DNA of 64,000 nt from Oscheius tipulae (GCA_037178975.1 JASJZH010000004.1:9610001-9674000), one strand, 5' to 3'. Shown: positions 53,034 to 63,838, counted from the stretch's first letter. Made by a program: numbers and translations. The notes: generated from the sequence alone by a model not told the origin.

Positions 53034-53649
53034 AGGAGTCTGCGTCCATATCGGATGTTTGCTTGCCGTGGCAATCGGTTTGACCTTCTTCTGTCAGGAT
53101 ACCCTTACCGCCGATCAATTTGTTGCTTATGCAAAAAGGCACAAATTGGACAACTGTCTGGTGGGCTTCAACCGCGATGCCCCATTCATTGGATTTGACG
53201 CAGATAAGCTGATTATTCTGGTCGCCCGAAGCTTGACAGCGCTTTTCATATGCGGTCTGGAATTACTAAACGTCATTTTGACTCTGGCGGTCATGAAGAA
53301 GATCAACGAGAGCAAGTCATCCATGTCGAGAGAAACGCTTCAGATGCAGAGAAGCCTGACTATTATCCTTCTCGCCCAATTTGCAGTTCTCGGTGTGGCT
53401 GTAATTCTTCCTGTTGGTGTCCACCTTCTCCGAGCGGTTTGGCTCGAAGCCAAGTGGATTCAATCCGTTTGGATCTCGTCGTGGACTGCCATGACAATTG
53501 GCTCATATCCACTGATAAATTCGGCCTTTTGTACCTATTTAACCGTATCAAGCATACTGCAGAGCAAAGTCATTCCGTTTGTTCAGGAATACGCAACGCC
53601 TTCGGTCGTCCCTTCTATTGACAACCCTACTTCGAGGGCCACTTGTTGA
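53034..53649 (+). pseudogene. Chemoreceptor 3'-exon fragment
   Basis: Starts at the same acceptor position (TTTTCAG before AGGAGTC) as exon 3 of the receptor at 50189 and follows it through AYAKRHKLDNCLVGFNRD, KINESKSSMSRETLQMQRSL and TIILLAQFAVLGVAV. Near 53535 a deletion removes the KPYR region and shifts into SSILQSKV before rejoining VQEYATPSVV. Exons 1 and 2 are absent. Dead duplicate. Confidence 0.75.
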
Positions 53650-53769
53650 GAAATGAATTGTTCCTCTACTTCACTACACATAGTCGAAAGTTGTCCCAAA
53701 AGAGCAGGAATAACCAGTCTAGCCGAAATTTATTAAAGCGTTGTTCAGTCTCACTCGTACCTTGGGACA

Positions 53770-53840
53770 CCAACAAAGATATTTGCAGCGAGAGCTTGGT
53801 TTCTACCTGCCCGCATTACAACTTTGTAAAATATCGCTAA
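53770..53840. repeat. Copy of dispersed motif R3
   Basis: GCATTACAACTTTGTAAAAT at about 53813, just upstream of the exchanger gene. Confidence 0.4.
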
Positions 53841-54010
53841 CTGCAAACTGATCAATGAGGATCAAACCTCTCCAATTTCAAGTGACAAAAAGCGAAGACG
53901 GTGAGTGTTGCCAAGGGCAACCAGGTCTAACTTTAAAATTGGCGCCCCAATGCAAGCGGTCAATGAGCGCCATCTCTCTAGCTCGACCCCGGTCAATGAA
54001 ATGCACGCCC

Positions 54011-54018
54011 TATAAAAG
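54011..54018 (+). promoter_or_regulatory. TATA box of the exchanger gene
   Basis: TATAAAAG 28 bases before the chosen ATG at 54046, in a CAC-rich context. Position would give a very short leader. Confidence 0.55.
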
Positions 54019-54045
54019 CGCAACACCGCACCAGTCACACTTCCA

Positions 54046-56139
54046 ATGTTCTCCCTGTCTACCTGGGACAGCGTCGATGTTCCACTACTTTTATTAGGCT
54101 GGATTTTTGCAACGCTATTCCTTCACCAAGGTTCATTTCAATTTCTGCTAGAACAAAAACTCAAATTTCCAGTCTTCAAAGCTCTCTTTCCCTTCAAAGA
54201 ATACCTTCCTGATAGCTGTCAGCTTTATTTAATTGGACTAGTACTGGGACTGATTTTTAACGTTTTTCTTAAGGCAAATCTCTACCTATTCTCTGGTAAG
54301 ATTTCTTCGAACCGGTTAGTATTACATAGTTTCAGCTCTCTTTTTCCTTTATCTCCTGCCCCCAATTGCCCTCGATGCTGGCTACTTTATGCCCAAGAAG
54401 GCATTCTTCAACAATGTCGGGACTATACTACTGTATGCTGTGGTTGGAACGATGATGAATACAGCCATTACCAGTGGGTTATTATTTCTAGTCAACTTAA
54501 CAGCGGTTATAGGCGGTGTCCTATACTTGTTCAGACCACTCTACAGTACAAACATTGACGCCATTTCTATACTACTCTTCTCGACACTAATTTCACGTGA
54601 GTTTGGAGTGTACCTGTGAGTAGACAAAACCACTTTTACGAAGAGATTTATTTTTATTGCCACGGGAAAATTTCACTGAGACCAAGTTAACAGAGTTCTT
54701 GCATAGTTTTTGTTTTGTCTGGCCTCGCGTTTCGATCGTATGCCATTGTGTTGGCACTGATCTAACTTCACACTTCAGCGGTATCACAGTTTGTGTAGCT
54801 CGTGTTACTCCCCGTGCGTGTCTTATGTTTGGTGTAGCGGGTAAATTTTGTTGGTAACAGTATTTGAAAAATATTTGTATCCTCGCTTTCTTCCCAGCAA
54901 CCGATCCAGTCTCCGTCCTCTCAGTTTTTGAAGAACTCCATGTGCCCGAACAGCTGTTTATTCTTGTGGCTGGAGAATCTCTCTTCAACGATGCTTTTGG
55001 AATAGTTAGTACTCCAACGATCTATATTAAAACCTTCAGGTTTTGTACAACTCCCTGACATTCATGGCCACAAAAGGAGCAGAAAATGTTGTCTCCACTG
55101 ACATTCTCAGCTCCCTGGCTTCATTCTTCACAGTCAGCATCGGTGCCATTGTCTTAGGAACTCTTTGGGCAGTACTTCCTTCACTTTGGACAAGGTATTT
55201 CGTGTTCCGTGACTCAGGTGTAACTAAGGCTCGTTCCAACATCATTCGCAACTCCTCTGGCCGTCTTGGGTCTTCCCTACTTGTGCTACTTGTTTGCTGA
55301 AAGGGTCCATTTGAGTGGAATGTTGGCAATTGTTTCATGTGGGCTCTTTATGAGTCGATATGTTGAAAAGAACTTGGAGGATAGACAATTGACCACTGTT
55401 AACATAACTATAAAGACTTGGGCTACAAGGTGAGTGACACAGAGACAAAGAGATTGAGAGGCAAATTGACAGAAAGACAGAGAAGCCGAGAGACAGAAGG
55501 GCAGAGAAATGGAGAGACATACCAGCCGTTCCCAAAGTATTGCAGCTCTGACTCCATCATTTTCACCTTCCTCGGCCTCTCCACCATTTCTCTATTCCAT
55601 TATTGGGACTTGGCATTTATTGCTGTTACCTTGGTAACAATTGTTGCCTCCCGTTTCTTTAGTAAGCTCCTAATTTTCTAACAACTGTTTACTCTAGCCA
55701 TTTTTCTCCTAACCTTCCTCGCCAACCAGATGCGAAAGAGTCAGATCAACTGGAAGGAACAGCTGGTTCTAGCTTTCTCCGGAATCAGAGGCCCGATTTG
55801 CTATGGACTGGTACAAAATTTGGGTATGTCACGACCAGAATCATATCAAAACCACGTTCAGATGCCAACCATGTACCAGCCAAGAATATGTTAATAACAA
55901 CAGCTGTAATAGTTATTGTGGTTACCTGTCTTCTACAAGGAATTGTCATCAAGCCATTTTTGGGACTTTTGAAAATCAAGACTGGAAAGAAAAAAACGCA
56001 CGAGGAAGCAGAAAGCATTGACCTTCCCATGGTAGGGCATCCTTTGGGTATTCAAATATGGCTTCAGTGGCAGCAAAAGTATCTAGACGTTGAGAAGAAG
56101 CTTGTTGGGCCGTGTTTACTGAAGAAAGAAGAGGAATAG
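54046..56139 (+). CDS. NHX-type Na+/H+ exchanger, short form
   Basis: Cation/proton antiporter of the NHE/NHX family, exchanging Na+ (or K+) for H+ across plasma or organelle membranes. About nine exons joined by 34-46-base introns plus longer ones. Markers in order: [38 protein letters not shown] (family LPPI.L.AGY.M), [15 protein letters not shown] and [17 protein letters not shown] (ion-binding ND). Then come [40 protein letters not shown] and [18 protein letters not shown] (family GGLRGA site, here SGIRGP). The last exon gives [17 protein letters not shown] and a short tail ending at 56139. No long C-terminal regulatory domain. The start at 54046 is 28 bases after a TATA box. Confidence 0.85.
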
Positions 56140-56274
56140 AATAGTGTTTGTTGAAGAAAACAGCAGAGATATGATATCTGATACGTTTATATCTAGAAAA
56201 TGTATCTGCAAAAGTCAACAGCCCTGTTCTTCAGAATTTCGACTTAAAATAAGCGTTGGAGGTCAGAGAGGGTC

Positions 56275-56370
56275 ACTCTCTGCTATCTAAAGAGCGATGG
56301 TTTCTGTGGTAGGCATTGTCTGTTTGTTTGATTTTCCGAGGCCACGAAATAGAAGTGAAAGTATATTGCC
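56275..56370 (-). repeat. Dispersed repeat family R2, partial copy
   Basis: Minus strand shows TTCGTGGCCTCGGAAAATCA, then ACAAACAGACAAT and ACCACAGAAACCATCGCTCT. Truncated close to the mariner insertion at 56393. Confidence 0.6.
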
Positions 56371-56392
56371 AAGTAGGTATTGAAAGTAATTA

Positions 56393-57633
56393 TTGGGTTG
56401 GCAACTAAGTCTTTTCGCTTTTTGTAAGCATGTCCTTTGTCTTGTGTACAATAACGTCCGAGCTATTGTTGTAGCACCTCGTGTAGCTCACTCAGTCCTC
56501 TACCACCACCATGCAAGACACCACTTCTCTTCTTCTTATTCTCTATTCTCTGTTCGTTTTGATCTGGAACATTGATGACCTACCACCCTACCATCTGCGA
56601 CATGAGTTCCTCAAAGGCACGAATGGAGCCCAAACGGCGGCTGATATCAACGATGTTTATGGCCAAGGGACGACGTCCACGAGGGTATGCTAGTTGTGGT
56701 TTCATCGCTTTCGGTCTGGAGACAAAAGCGTCGAAGATGAGCCAAGGTCAACTTTTGATGAATCGAAGCTGCTGCAGCTCGTGAACGAGAACAATCGGCA
56801 GACTACCCGTGAACTAGCAGAGGCACTGTCTGTCAGTCATGCTACAGTGGAACATCATTTGAAGCAATTGAGATTTATGAAGAAACTGGGCACTTGGTTG
56901 CCGCATGACCTCAGTGACACCCAGAAGTGGCAGCGTATGTCCGTCGCCCATTCTCTCCTGTCCAGGTATGAAAGGAAATCCTTTTTACCACGCCTGGTGA
57001 CGGGGAATGAGAAGTGGGTAATGTATGTAAACTTCCGAAAGAAGTGTAAATTGGTGGGTCCAGGGTAGACACCAAATCCTGATATGAACCCCGACACTCA
57101 TCAAAAAAAGATTATGTTCTGTGTTTTCTGGGATATCGAAGGAGTGGTGCACTGGGAATTGCGGGATGCTGGAACTACCCTTACGGCCGCCATATACAGC
57201 CAGCAACTTGAGAAGGTTACCGTTGCACTTCGTCAGAAACGGCCGCTGAAGTCGAAAGTCATCCTGCAGATGAACAACGCGCGCCCCCATGTTGCCAAAC
57301 TCACTCGCTTCAGGATCCACGACCTAGGTTGGGAGATTGTACCTCATTCTCCATATAGCTCGGACCTTACCCCTTCCGACTATTATCTGTTCCGGACCCT
57401 CAACAACGAGATTGGAGGACAACAGTTCGATTCCGACGACGCACTCAAAACTTGGTTGACAAACTTCTTCGCGTTAAAACCCAAGGTGCTCTACGAGCGT
57501 GGTATCCGTAAGCTACCCGTAAAATGGGCGGACGTGGTACATCATAATGGTGATTACAACGAATGAAAAAGTTGTTTGGAAGACAATAAATTTTTGCATA
57601 TGAAAAAGCGAAAAGACTTAGTTGCCAACCCAA
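56393..57633 (+). mobile_element. Mariner element, defective
   Basis: 1241 bases between ~31-base inverted ends beginning TTGGGTTGGCAACTAAGTCT, flanked by TA at 56391-56392 and 57634-57635. Contains a broken transposase. Confidence 0.93.
56510..57566 (+). pseudogene. Mariner transposase, dead (DD34D)
   Basis: The frame runs through RHEFLKGTNGAQTAADINDV, LWFHRFRSGDKSVEDEPR, TGNEKWVMYVNF, QMNNARPHVAKL and PYSSDLTPSDYYLF. The spacing to the third Asp is 34. Two of the three catalytic Asp are Asn here (TGDEKW to TGNEKW, DNARPH to NNARPH). Stops interrupt at about 56691 and 57066. It cannot catalyse transposition. Confidence 0.92.
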
Positions 57634-57654
57634 TAGGTAGCAAGTTAACTTCGA

Positions 57655-57720
57655 ACTACAAACCAGAGGACCCGAATCTCGAAAAGGAGTCTACAGTCGT
57701 TGGCGGCAACCCTGCCTTTT
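57655..57720 (+). pseudogene. Relic of exon 2 of the 58444 gene
   Basis: ACCAGAGGACCCGAATCTCG lies in the same relation as AGCCAGAGGACCCTAATCTT in the intact exon. No usable frame around it. It abuts the mariner's right end. Confidence 0.45.
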
Positions 57721-57724
57721 GGCT

Positions 57725-58440
57725 TGTGGTAAAACTAAAAAAACTGTAAAGTAGTGTATTTCGAATGAAAAAGGCCAGTGACCTTTCCTAGTCTTCATGT
57801 GATTAAAGTTATATTTTTCCGCTTGTAGCAGACTGCCCTCACATGCTGCAGTTGGGAACCAAAACTAATCTAATGTTTTTTCAGGGTCTTGCACTTTCCC
57901 ACTTCTGGAGTCTCGACCTGCCCTCGGGGTTTCTTTTTCCGATGTTTTATCTAAATTTAAAGATTTAAAGAAGAAAGGCACCAATTTAATGAGAGTTATG
58001 GGAGAAGACGATTATTGGACAAATCAACAATCATTCTACCCTGTTTGTCCGTAAGAGTTCGGAAAGTAATTGAAAGTCGGATAACTGGGGGAAACAGGGA
58101 CACGTCGTCATACACTTGTCAATTTGTGAGCTCAGAAAATATCCGAAAACTTTTGGGTCTTATCACGAACTTTCTGAATTCTCAAATCGTTCTAACGGCC
58201 CGTCCAGTTTACTACGGATCTTCGGGCTCTTTTCTCAGCAATCCGATTAGTTTACACAAAGTCCCAGTCTCCCATCGAGCCTGATCTCTGTCGGAAAACA
58301 TTTTCTCCTTCCCCATCTGCTTTTGTTGACTGGTCTCTCCCTCTCTATCGTCTGCCGTTCACGCGCGTAAACATGCACTTTGGCTCTGCCCTTCATATAG
58401 TCACAGGGCTCGATTTTTCCCCAACCATAACACAACCGAA
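57725..58440. other. Upstream region of the 58444 gene
   Basis: No recognised gene; pyrimidine-rich near 58300-58350. Confidence 0.35.
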
Positions 58441-58443
58441 ACC

Positions 58444-58751
58444 ATGTCTAGCCGCGTACGTTCCTTCTCTCTTTCTTTACAATCACTTTCTTTAGAAAAC
58501 CGAACAGCCAGAGGACCCTAATCTTGACAATGGAGCCTTGGGTAACAACCTGGCCGAGTGAGTTTTGGGTTTCTTTGGTTTGAAATTCAAACAAATTCAG
58601 AGGAATGATGGGTGGATTCACCTTGCGTTCTCCTGAGGGAATGGCCCAGCAGATGCAATGTGCTCAGGAATACTTTGCACGACAGGAGCATAACCAAGAA
58701 AAGGCCCAAGAGGACAAGGATAAGCGTCCCAATGCCGACAAAACTATGTAA
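58444..58751 (+). CDS. Small hydrophilic protein of unknown function
   Basis: Three exons (58444-58455, 58496-58557, 58601-58751) with GT..AG introns of 40 and 43 bases and consistent phases; 74 residues. Begins MSSRKTEQPEDPNLDNGALG, then MMGGFTLRSPEGMAQQMQCA, and ends in a charged stretch DKDKRPNADKTM. No signal peptide, no membrane segment; helical and charged. An AATAAA signal lies about 35 bases after the stop. Not recognised. The exon-intron consistency and a duplicate relic at 57655 argue it is real. Confidence 0.6.
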
Positions 58752-58899
58752 CAACCACTATTTTCCGCTTTTTTGTACGTTTTCTGTGAATAAACCGAGG
58801 GGAAAAGTTGATCTTTTGTTCTGTTTTCGTCTCTTCCAGCTGTTTACTGGACAAGAGAGGACGCTAGGGGCCGAGGGAAAGGACATTCTTTCATAATGA

Positions 58900-59220
58900 A
58901 ATGCGATGCACTTTGGGGGGAAACAAGACGAAGCTTGTGGTCAACAACATTCGGAAAAGGGGTATACAGCCAGAGTTAGCTTACTTGTCACTTACGCTTG
59001 GAAGAAAAATGAACTGGATTACGAGGTCACAGCTGTCTAACTGTCGAGTTTGTGACTTTGAACGTAGGTCCACAACCATGACGTTGTCTAACGCCTGTGG
59101 GTTCAAAACTGAGGCCACGACGACGGACCTGTCTGTAAGGGTTGAACAACGATATGGTACGGGTGCTAACAGAGGTCCAGTCGTAAAAAACAGTACGCGG
59201 ACGGGGATCAGCTCTGAACT
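58900..59220. other. Unclassified repeat-like sequence
   Basis: Contains the string CTGTCTAACTGTCGAGTTTG at about 59032, similar to strings at 641, 12388 and 31590. A 108-codon frame here has no recognisable domain. Confidence 0.3.
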
Positions 59221-59234
59221 TCTCTAATAACCAC

Positions 59235-60782
59235 GCTATTTATCTGTTCCTCCGCCATCTGAAAACCATATTGAAAACCTATGGAATCAGAGGAAATTTA
59301 TTCAGTTGGCTAAAATCCTTCTTGACTGATCGCTTGTTCTGTGTTAAGTTTAACACTTCCTTTAGTGATTGGCTTTCTATAAAATCGGGTGTTCCTCAAG
59401 GGAGTGTTATTGGTCCTATCCTATTCAATCTCTATGTAGCAAACATCATACGATTCTCAAACCTACCACGTGAGGTAAAGATTACTCAATTTGCGGATGA
59501 TGTTAAACTTTATATGTCATACGATGAAAAAAGTAGTTTGGAGTATAGCTCCTTACTTCAGAGGTCCATAGATAGCATAGTTTTGTTCTTTAGTAAGGTA
59601 AAACTGAAAATTGCTGAAAACAAGACTTTCGTTTTGCATCTGGGTTCTAAAAACCTCAAGCATCTGTATCATGTAAATGGTTTTCTCATCCAGAGTAGAG
59701 ATTCTGTACGCGATTTAGGAATACGTTATGATAGTTCGTTATCATTCAGACCCCAGTATGTTCATATGGTTAAATCTGCAAATATAACTATGTTTAGAAT
59801 CTTCAGAATATTTCTAACCAATGATCCAAAGTTGCTAACTAAGCTCTTTGTTACTTATGTTAGATCAAGATTAGAATTTGGTTCCTTAATTTGTTGCCCT
59901 CATCTGAAAAAAGATGTAAACGCAATAGAAAAAGTTCAGAGAGATTTTTCACGAATTCTTTGGCTGAAAAACCATCATGGTGCGTCATATAGAGATATGC
60001 CAAGTTATGATTCTCGCCTATGTAGCTTTAAACTTTGCCCTCTTCAGACTAGAAGACTAGTCAATGACCTCCTTTTTGCTCGAAAAATACTTTTAGGTGT
60101 AAGTCATACTCTATTATCTGATCTGTTCATCTTATGTCCTACAAATGGACGTACATCCCCGTTCAAACTTTTACCTAAAAGGGTCTCAGTTAGGTCCACT
60201 TCAAAATACAAGTATTCCTGTACTTACAGAATATCACGGCTCGTAGAAGAGAATGATATTTCTTTGAGGATAGTTTCAGGGCGTGCTGGCTTAGTCCAGT
60301 ACGCAATTCTCCATTCAGAAGTTTTATCAAGGACAATCAGGGATTAAGAAGACCTTCCTGTGATATCTCCCCTTCTCAAACCCCCCACCTTAGCATGGTT
60401 TACAGGAAATTCTTGGTTGATATATAGTCCCTGTCCCACGTAGAAAGGGTGGAGCGCAGCTCTGAAGGGTAAATGGTTTACGACCTCTACCTCTGTTCTG
60501 GAAGAAGACCAGTATCACGTATGTCGATAAATTCATAGCGCACCTACTACGGCAGGGGGGTAGATTCTCTGCGACCCAGTAAGGTGTGATTGGAGCCTAG
60601 CTCTCACAGCAGAGTTTCTACTAGTCGTCCCGGTATGTAGGCACAGCCTCGAGTGTTTCAAACTATATTATTCCTGGAAGTCAATTCCTGAAACCCTCTG
60701 CTACTCCCCAATTTTTTCCCCATCATATTGTACATAACCAATGTTTGATCCATCTGGACAAATGAATATTCTAATCTAATCT
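59235..60782 (+). mobile_element. CR1/Jockey-like LINE, 5'-truncated
   Basis: The reverse transcriptase frame 59271-60347 is followed by a ~430-base 3' end that stops in ATTCTAATCTAATCTG, a short tandem end typical of CR1-type LINEs. No endonuclease. Different from the RTE-like copies at 7823 and 15700. Confidence 0.8.
59271..60347 (+). CDS. CR1/Jockey-like reverse transcriptase, C-terminal part
   Basis: 358 codons without a stop. SGVPQGSVIGPILFNLYVAN is motif B, TQFADDVKLY the catalytic box, VRDLGIRYDSSLSF the following motif, then TYVRSRLEFGSLICCPHLKK and VQRDFSRILW. The N-terminal half with the first catalytic Asp motif and the endonuclease are missing, so the element cannot move by itself. 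The open frame suggests recent insertion. Confidence 0.85.
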   Translation: MKTYGIRGNLFSWLKSFLTDRLFCVKFNTSFSDWLSIKSGVPQGSVIGPILFNLYVANIIRFSNLPREVKITQFADDVKLYMSYDEKSSLEYSSLLQRSIDSIVLFFSKVKLKIAENKTFVLHLGSKNLKHLYHVNGFLIQSRDSVRDLGIRYDSSLSFRPQYVHMVKSANITMFRIFRIFLTNDPKLLTKLFVTYVRSRLEFGSLICCPHLKKDVNAIEKVQRDFSRILWLKNHHGASYRDMPSYDSRLCSFKLCPLQTRRLVNDLLFARKILLGVSHTLLSDLFILCPTNGRTSPFKLLPKRVSVRSTSKYKYSCTYRISRLVEENDISLRIVSGRAGLVQYAILHSEVLSRTIRD

Positions 60783-60943
60783 GTCTCTTTCCAGTGTTCG
60801 TTATTCCTGTCCATATCTCCAAAGATCTCTCTCCTTCCCTGACGAAAATGCACTTTTAGCCATGTTGTCAACATCTTTTGAACCCTGCTTGTTTATGCGC
60901 CAGAGCCTTGTTTACGATCTTTTGCTCCTTCCCGCCTATCCCC

Positions 60944-60950
60944 TATAAAT
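60944..60950 (+). promoter_or_regulatory. TATA box of the SDR gene
   Basis: TATAAAT about 98 bases before the ATG at 61048; a CTTTTCTTAG acceptor-like site (possible trans-splice site) lies at 61011-61020. Confidence 0.5.
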
Positions 60951-61047
60951 ACAGCACCAAAACAACCAGTCCGCTACTTTCCCTAAGTTCTTTCTCAGCC
61001 CTCTTATTCTCTTTTCTTAGCTAAAAAGCCGATTTACAGTTGAAAAA

Positions 61048-62370
61048 ATGGCAAATGTTCTCATTACTGGCTGCGACAAGGGCATTGGTCTCGGACTGGT
61101 GCAGGAGTATCTGAAGAAGCCTGACATACACCATGTCATTGCTACTTGTCTCGATCCGAAGCATGACGATGAGCTGAAGAAGATCAACGATCCTCGTCTT
61201 CATATCGTCAAGATGGATGTGACCTGTGACAAGGCTATCAAGAAGGCTGTTGAAGAGGTTAGTGGAACATTTTGGGCAGGGACTTTTGATCCCTTCTCAC
61301 ACAACTTCTTAGCTTCCTGAGTGGTTAGAGTAATATATAGTTTTAGCAGCCAATTAAGGTTAGCTTACCTCACCAGTCAACTGGAACACACTCACACTTT
61401 TGTCACAGTAGGTTAGATTGACCGTACAGCTAGAGAAGTTGGAGACTTCTCAATGAGACTGGGCAATTTGGTGACTCAAGCTCATGGTCATCTTGTTTTG
61501 AACTGGGACGACCGATGAGATTATAAAAAAAAACTAATGTATTGCTCAGTCTAACACGTTGATTCATTTCGTTATCCCACCCAATGAGAGGGGTTTTAAT
61601 TAAATCCATCTATCGAAGGGTCTCTGAAGAAGGATGCCCTGTGATCAGTTTAGTACTTCGCGTTGTTTTTTCCCAGTGTTACAGATCAGGTCAAAAACCG
61701 AGACAATCTTTCGAACAGAAATTCGTTCGATTAGTTTCCAGTTTACCAGCAAAGAACAACAGTCAATCCAAACAGAATCCATCTCGCCGACTCATACTAA
61801 ACTTTCAGACCTCGAAGATCGTCGGTGATTGTGGCCTTAACATCTTGGTCAACAATGCTGGAATTCTGGAAAATTATCAGAGTGATGCCAGCCCTGATCG
61901 CAAGCTCATCACCCAGCATCTGGTCACCAATGCTATCTCACCGGTCATCGTCATCCAGTACTTCCTCCCTCTTCTGAAGAAGGCCGCCGAAAAATCCACA
62001 GTCTGCCGTCTCGTCAACATTTCTTCCAACCTGGCCTCGATTACTCGCGAGATTGAGAATGAGGGATCAACCGAGAAGGGATACCTGGCCTACAGCATGA
62101 GCAAGGTACCTTAAATTCTGTGTTTGTTCCAAAGTTCAATTTTAGGCCGCCATGAACGCCATGACCAAGTGCATGGCCACGGATCTGAAGCAGTACGGCA
62201 TCATCACGGCTGCCTTCCATCCGGGCTGGGTTCGCACTGACATGGGCGGCCCGGAAGCTCCGACCACTGTCGACGAGTCGGCCTTCAGTCTGGTCCAGCA
62301 GTTTGCTGACTTGTCGATCGAGAAGTCTGGAGGATACTATGATCGCACTGGCGAACCCCTTCCCTACTAA
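61048..62370 (+). CDS. Short-chain dehydrogenase/reductase (sniffer-like)
   Basis: NAD(P)-dependent oxidoreductase, cytosolic. Three exons (61048-61257, 61809-62105, 62146-62370), all phase 0, 243 residues, a normal SDR length. Cofactor motif ITGCDKGIGLGLV, then DVTCD, NILVNNAGILENY, catalytic Ser in VNISSNLASI and Tyr/Lys in YLAYSMSKAAMN, followed by FHPGWVRTDMGG. Close in pattern to sniffer/C-factor-type SDRs. Substrate not determinable. Intron 1 is unusually long (551 bases). Confidence 0.92.
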
Positions 62371-62374
62371 ACAC

Positions 62375-63070
62375 TTTGTTTGCCTGAACCTGATCTCCTA
62401 AGTATCTAAATTTCTCTGCTGGTTGTACATAAATTTAAACACACTTGCTTCACCTAATAAAACCATCTTAATCATGTATACTTCCTTTTGAAAGGCTGGC
62501 TTTCGTGGTAACGGAAAAGTTCTCACGGCAATCACTGGTTTAGAGTATCGGCAATTGCTCACTTTTCGTCCTCGGTTACGATTGAGAAGAGCTAGCGGAG
62601 AGAGGATACTTTCGGGAAATGAGTCAGGATACAGAGAGGGCCGCATTTTGCGGGCCTAATAAGAAAAAAGGCAGCATTCTAGCTAGACATTAATCTAAGT
62701 TTTAGTTCCCAGGGATAAAAGCTCAAAGGTATCCAACAAGCTGTTATTGCCGGTGCAACATGCTCAATGCGCAATTTCCGCTGTAGCCAATTCTTCCGAA
62801 TGTGTTTGTGAAGGGAAGTCGTTATCGCTAAAACACTTTGTTCCACGTCTAGTCTATACAACTGAAGCAAGGAGAAGAGTACCAGCCGCAAGGCTCTCAA
62901 AATGTATATTAACATTGGTTTCGCGATCCACATGAGGACGTTGTACAACTGCATCCGTACATTGTAAGTTCCTTTATATTTTTACGCTGTTTCAGCTCTG
63001 CATAGCAGTGAATAGCGAAGATTGGGAGGAACTAAAAAATCACCCATACTACTCCGAATTCGAGCTGTTT
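62375..63070. other. Intergenic, no gene seen
   Basis: Only short frames on either strand. Confidence 0.35.
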
Positions 63071-63072
63071 GC

Positions 63073-63477
63073 ACTGAAGTATTGGCCAAGCTTCATTTAT
63101 ATGTAGGCGTTTCTTGTTTTCAGCCAGTTTTCTCAAAAGTTGACACGTATGGTTCGAATGATGCTGTAATACTCAACTACGGATTAAGAACATGTCGAAA
63201 GAGTATTGCAAGATTTGTCGAAATGGAGGATGGACGAAAAACTTGAATAGTAGGTGCTTTTTTTTAAGAAAGTTGTTCCGTCAATGGAGAAAAACACATC
63301 ATCAGGGAACATTTGTCGACAACCCTTTTCTCTTGCTCTCTCACATGTTCTTAATCCGTATAGAAGGAATTCGGCCACTAATTCAGCATAATTCGATCCA
63401 TACGTGTCAACTTTTGAGAAAACTAGCTGAAAACAAGAAACGCCTACATAGAAATGAAGCTCGACCAATACTTCAGT
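63073..63477. repeat. Fold-back (inverted) repeat
   Basis: Arms 63073-63196 and 63343-63477 are inverted copies (TGTAGGCGTTTCTTGTTTTC, AAAGTTGACACGTATGG, GATTAAGAACATGT), about 85-90% alike, with a 146-base loop. Frames on both strands across it encode the same peptide (VGVSCFQ, VFSKVDTYGSN). Could be a palindromic MITE or an inverted gene fragment. Confidence 0.85.
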
Positions 63478-63811
63478 ACACTGGTCATCGAGTCGATAGG
63501 GATTTCAAATCTGACCCAAATATTGGGGCATTTTTGTATTATGATGTCGAAACGTTGCCTTTCATTAGTGCCAAATTTACAGAAAGTGCAAAAATTATGT
63601 GTTTTCAGCGTGATGGCCTAATATGTGCTTCTCCTTATGCCTTTTTGGGAAAGCTGCGTCGTTTAGCCAGCGTAAAGCTTACCTGCTACGCTCTTTCAAC
63701 ATATAGAGCAGTACCCCACTGTAGCCTGGGTAGTTTAAGAGTAGAGGTTTCTTGGTCTCGGGGGTACATTCCTGGTCCATCAAATCATTGAAAAAATTTT
63801 AACACAAGTTA

Positions 63812-63838
63812 ATCTACCACCCCGAAGGGGCGGTAGAA
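63812..63838. other. Short perfect-type hairpin
   Basis: CTACCACCCCGAAGGGGCGGTAG can fold on itself. Located between two convergent unresolved regions; role unknown. Confidence 0.4.

Noticed and set aside
63650-63800. Possible snRNA-like segment with CTTACCTG
   Set aside because: No conserved snRNA 5' end, Sm site context or flanking promoter element could be matched.
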